Of a stretch of DNA of 7,173 bases, positions 5,341 through 7,173 are shown in pieces. Both the position numbers and the translations under genes were made by a program. This DNA is from Paracoccaceae bacterium. GTDB lineage: Bacteria > Pseudomonadota > Alphaproteobacteria > Rhodobacterales > Rhodobacteraceae. The DNA is taken from contig JAESRD010000166.1 in NCBI GenBank assembly GCA_016764835.1, positions 1 through 7,173 on the forward strand, given 5' to 3'. The notes beneath the pieces are model-generated. The model was not told the DNA's origin. It saw nothing but the letters and a program-made list of their open reading frames with translations, and ran no database searches. The number at the start of each line of letters is the position of its first letter. Within the stretch, counting starts at the first letter, position 1.

Positions 5341-6144
5341 CTAATAGAAGTATAACCCGCCCAAAGCCAGTGACCCTATGATGATTCGCCACCAGCCAAA
5401 CAATGCATAGCCATGGCGGCTGACATAACCGAGCAGCCAACGCACCACCAATAGCGCGGTGACAAACGCCGCCCCAAAGCCGAGCATGATCTCGTTCCAT
5501 GCGCTCAGGTCAAGCGCATCGCGGTTCTTATAAAGGTCGTAAGCCACGGCCCCGGCCATGGTCGGCATCGACAAAAAGAATGAAAACTCCGCCGCCGCGC
5601 GCTTGCTGACCCCCATCATCAATGAGCCAACAATGGTCGCTCCTGAGCGCGACACGCCCGGCACCATGGCCAGACATTGAAAGAACCCGATCTTGAGCGC
5701 CAGCATTGGCGGCAGCTTCATCGCATCATCATGTATCACCGGCGGCGCAAACCGCTCGACCACAACCAAGATAATGCCACCTAGCACCAGCATGATCGCA
5801 ATCAGAACCGGCGTCTCGAACAGCACGGTCTTAATGATGTCATGCATCAAAACGCCGATAAACGCCGCAGGTAGAAACGCCACCAGCACCGCGATGATGA
5901 ACCCCCGCGCCGCCGGATCATGCGGTGCATCGCGAAAAACCTGCCACAAGCGGCCAGCATAAATAACCAACAGCGCCAAGATCGCGCCAAGCTGGATGAC
6001 CACCTCAAACGTTTTGCCTGCACTTTCAAAACCAAGGAAATGTCCGGCAAGTAGCAAATGCCCGGTCGACGAGACAGGGATGAACTCAGTCAGCCCTTCG
6101 AGCACACCAAGTGCCAAAGATACGAGGGTCGTGTCTACCGCCAT
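5341..6144 (-). CDS. uppP: Undecaprenyl-diphosphate phosphatase (UppP/BacA)
   Basis: An integral inner-membrane phosphatase that converts undecaprenyl diphosphate to undecaprenyl phosphate. It recycles the lipid carrier used for peptidoglycan and other cell-surface polymers, and in the family its overexpression confers bacitracin resistance. Both signature motifs are present: [15 protein letters not shown] (16-30; E16, E20, S26, H29) and [11 protein letters not shown] (161-171, with R166). Repeated hydrophobic segments cover most of the protein, and at 267 residues it has normal family length. The ATG at 6144 follows the TGA of the upstream gene by only 3 nt (TGATCCATG) with no strong Shine-Dalgarno, so translation is probably coupled to that gene. 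The C-terminus (LGGLYFY) ends at TAG 5343-5341, ahead of the glt leader region. Confidence 0.96.
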   Translation of the reverse strand: MAVDTTLVSLALGVLEGLTEFIPVSSTGHLLLAGHFLGFESAGKTFEVVIQLGAILALLVIYAGRLWQVFRDAPHDPAARGFIIAVLVAFLPAAFIGVLMHDIIKTVLFETPVLIAIMLVLGGIILVVVERFAPPVIHDDAMKLPPMLALKIGFFQCLAMVPGVSRSGATIVGSLMMGVSKRAAAEFSFFLSMPTMAGAVAYDLYKNRDALDLSAWNEIMLGFGAAFVTALLVVRWLLGYVSRHGYALFGWWRIIIGSLALGGLYFY

Positions 6145-6147
6145 GGA

Positions 6148-7128
6148 TCAGGTATTGCGCAGGTTCTGAGCGGAATCTTTGATCGCCATAAACTGCCCCG
6201 ATGGGCGGAACCGCCACAGATAATCAGGCAAGATATTCGCCATTGGCGTTGGCTCAATGCCAAGGTCAGCAAAGCTAAGCGCCTCATCAGAAACGACATT
6301 ATCCGCGGTCATCGCCTTTAACCGGTCGCGGCTGATTGGCGATGGAATGATGCCAAGGCTGATCCAGCTAGCAAAGTCGCCCATGCCCGCAGTAAGCCTG
6401 CCAAAAAGACCCGGCAGATTAATCACCAAACGCCGACGACGGGTAACAGTGGCCAGATCGCCCAGCAATTCGCGCAAGCTTTTCACCTCTGGGCCGCCCA
6501 GCTCATAAGTGCCGCCCTGCCCGCTCGCCGCCAGCGCGGCCGCCGCCGCGGCAACATCATCGACGTAAACCGGCTGATAAAGCCGCTCAGCCTGAACAAC
6601 CGGCAACACCCAAGTAAAGCGCGCCAAAGTCGCGAAGCTGTTAAAGAACTTGTCTTCGGTGCCAAAGATCACCGAAGGCCGGATGATCGCCGCACCCGGC
6701 ATATGCGCCAGCACCGCGGCTTCGCCCTCGGCCTTGGTGCGGGCATAACCGCTGGCACTTTCACTATCAGCGCAGATGGCCGAGAAATGAACCAGATGGC
6801 CAACGCCCTCTTCGTCCGCCAGCCGGGCGACGCGTTCCGCGCCCTCGGCCTGAACCGCATCAAATGTATTTTTGCGTTTTTCGCCGGTCAGCCCGACGCA
6901 GTTGATCACCACATCAGCGCCGCGCATTGCAGCCCGCGTGCTGTCCTCATCGCGGATATTGCACAAGATCGGCGAGACCTGGCCAACAACACCGTAAGTG
7001 CGCACTTCCATTGCCTCGTTCGGATCACGGGTCGCGACGCGGACGCGCCAGCCTGATTTGGCCATGCGGCGTGCAATGTAGCGGCCAGCAAAACCGGCTC
7101 CACCGTAGATTGTGACAAGTCTGGACAT
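6148..7128 (-). CDS. Complex I NDUFA9 subunit-like atypical SDR (NAD(P)-binding)
   Basis: A 326-residue NAD(P)-binding protein of the atypical short-chain dehydrogenase/epimerase group related to mitochondrial complex I subunit NDUFA9. The N-terminal Rossmann motif is VTIYGGAGFAGRYIA (5-19). A Y128-x3-K132 pair in SGYARTK matches the SDR catalytic dyad, and IIRPSVIFG (148-156) is characteristic of the group. No transmembrane segment or signal is evident, so it should be cytoplasmic or peripheral. Bacterial relatives are often named for NDUFA9, but a role in respiratory complex I, a quinone-related step or general redox sensing is not established by sequence. The ATG at 7128 has GGAG 7 nt upstream. 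It is followed directly by uppP, with which it seems to form a two-gene unit. Family call is firm; function is uncertain. Confidence 0.9.
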   Translation of the reverse strand: MSRLVTIYGGAGFAGRYIARRMAKSGWRVRVATRDPNEAMEVRTYGVVGQVSPILCNIRDEDSTRAAMRGADVVINCVGLTGEKRKNTFDAVQAEGAERVARLADEEGVGHLVHFSAICADSESASGYARTKAEGEAAVLAHMPGAAIIRPSVIFGTEDKFFNSFATLARFTWVLPVVQAERLYQPVYVDDVAAAAAALAASGQGGTYELGGPEVKSLRELLGDLATVTRRRRLVINLPGLFGRLTAGMGDFASWISLGIIPSPISRDRLKAMTADNVVSDEALSFADLGIEPTPMANILPDYLWRFRPSGQFMAIKDSAQNLRNT

Positions 7129-7173
7129 CTGTTTGCTCCGGCTATCGCAATATCAAAGAGGTTTAGAATGCCA
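7129..7173. other. Upstream edge of the NDUFA9-like gene
   Basis: The 45 bases carry the Shine-Dalgarno (GGAG) of the minus-strand gene. They also contain, on the plus strand, AGAGG (7157-7161) 6 nt before an ATG at 7168. The latter could be the first codon of a divergent gene outside the window, but two bases of coding sequence cannot show this. No recognisable promoter hexamers were found. Confidence 0.3.

Noticed and set aside
1..7173. CRISPR arrays, tRNA or rRNA genes, insertion sequences
   Set aside because: No regularly spaced repeats, cloverleaf-like segments, transposase motifs or terminal inverted repeats were seen on either strand.

Overview
The window comes from an alphaproteobacterium, most likely a member of the Rhodobacteraceae (Roseobacter-type). 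I base this on the sequence character of GltD and UppP, on the moderately high GC content, and on my recollection of this gene neighbourhood (NDUFA9-like SDR, uppP, gltD, accessory genes, gltB). No database search was possible, so the placement is inference. Every gene I can support lies on the minus strand, so the reading order runs from high to low coordinates. There are no RNA genes, mobile elements, CRISPR arrays or clear intrinsic terminators.

Right part (7128 to 5341): an atypical short-chain dehydrogenase of the complex I NDUFA9-like family is followed 3 nt later by uppP, the undecaprenyl-diphosphate phosphatase that recycles the lipid carrier for the cell wall. The two look co-transcribed and possibly translationally coupled. 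A 146-bp AT-rich intergenic stretch (5195-5340) follows. It holds an imperfect 67-nt inverted repeat and two small perfect hairpins just ahead of a strong Shine-Dalgarno (SD) sequence. It is the only place in the window with room for a new promoter.

Left part (5194 to 1): an apparent glt operon. gltD, the small subunit of NADPH-glutamate synthase, starts at TTG. Then come three tandem genes for exported proteins of about 226-229 residues, a GFA-family zinc protein, and the first 402 codons of gltB, the glutamate synthase large subunit, which runs off the left edge. Junctions are tight: 36 nt, 24 nt, 1-nt overlap, 4-nt overlap (ATGA), then TAA directly abutting ATG. The two subunits of one cytoplasmic enzyme are thus separated by about 2.5 kb that mostly encodes exported proteins.

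The main item of interest is the exported trio. All three have an N-terminal signal peptide and exactly four cysteines in the mature chain: C-x10-C-x7-C near the N-terminus and one C near the C-terminus, 170 to 172 residues later. They also share several sequence blocks. They look like a tandemly duplicated, disulfide-bonded periplasmic or secreted family that I do not recognise. Its placement between gltD and gltB, with start and stop overlaps, suggests co-expression with glutamate synthase. Its function is unknown.
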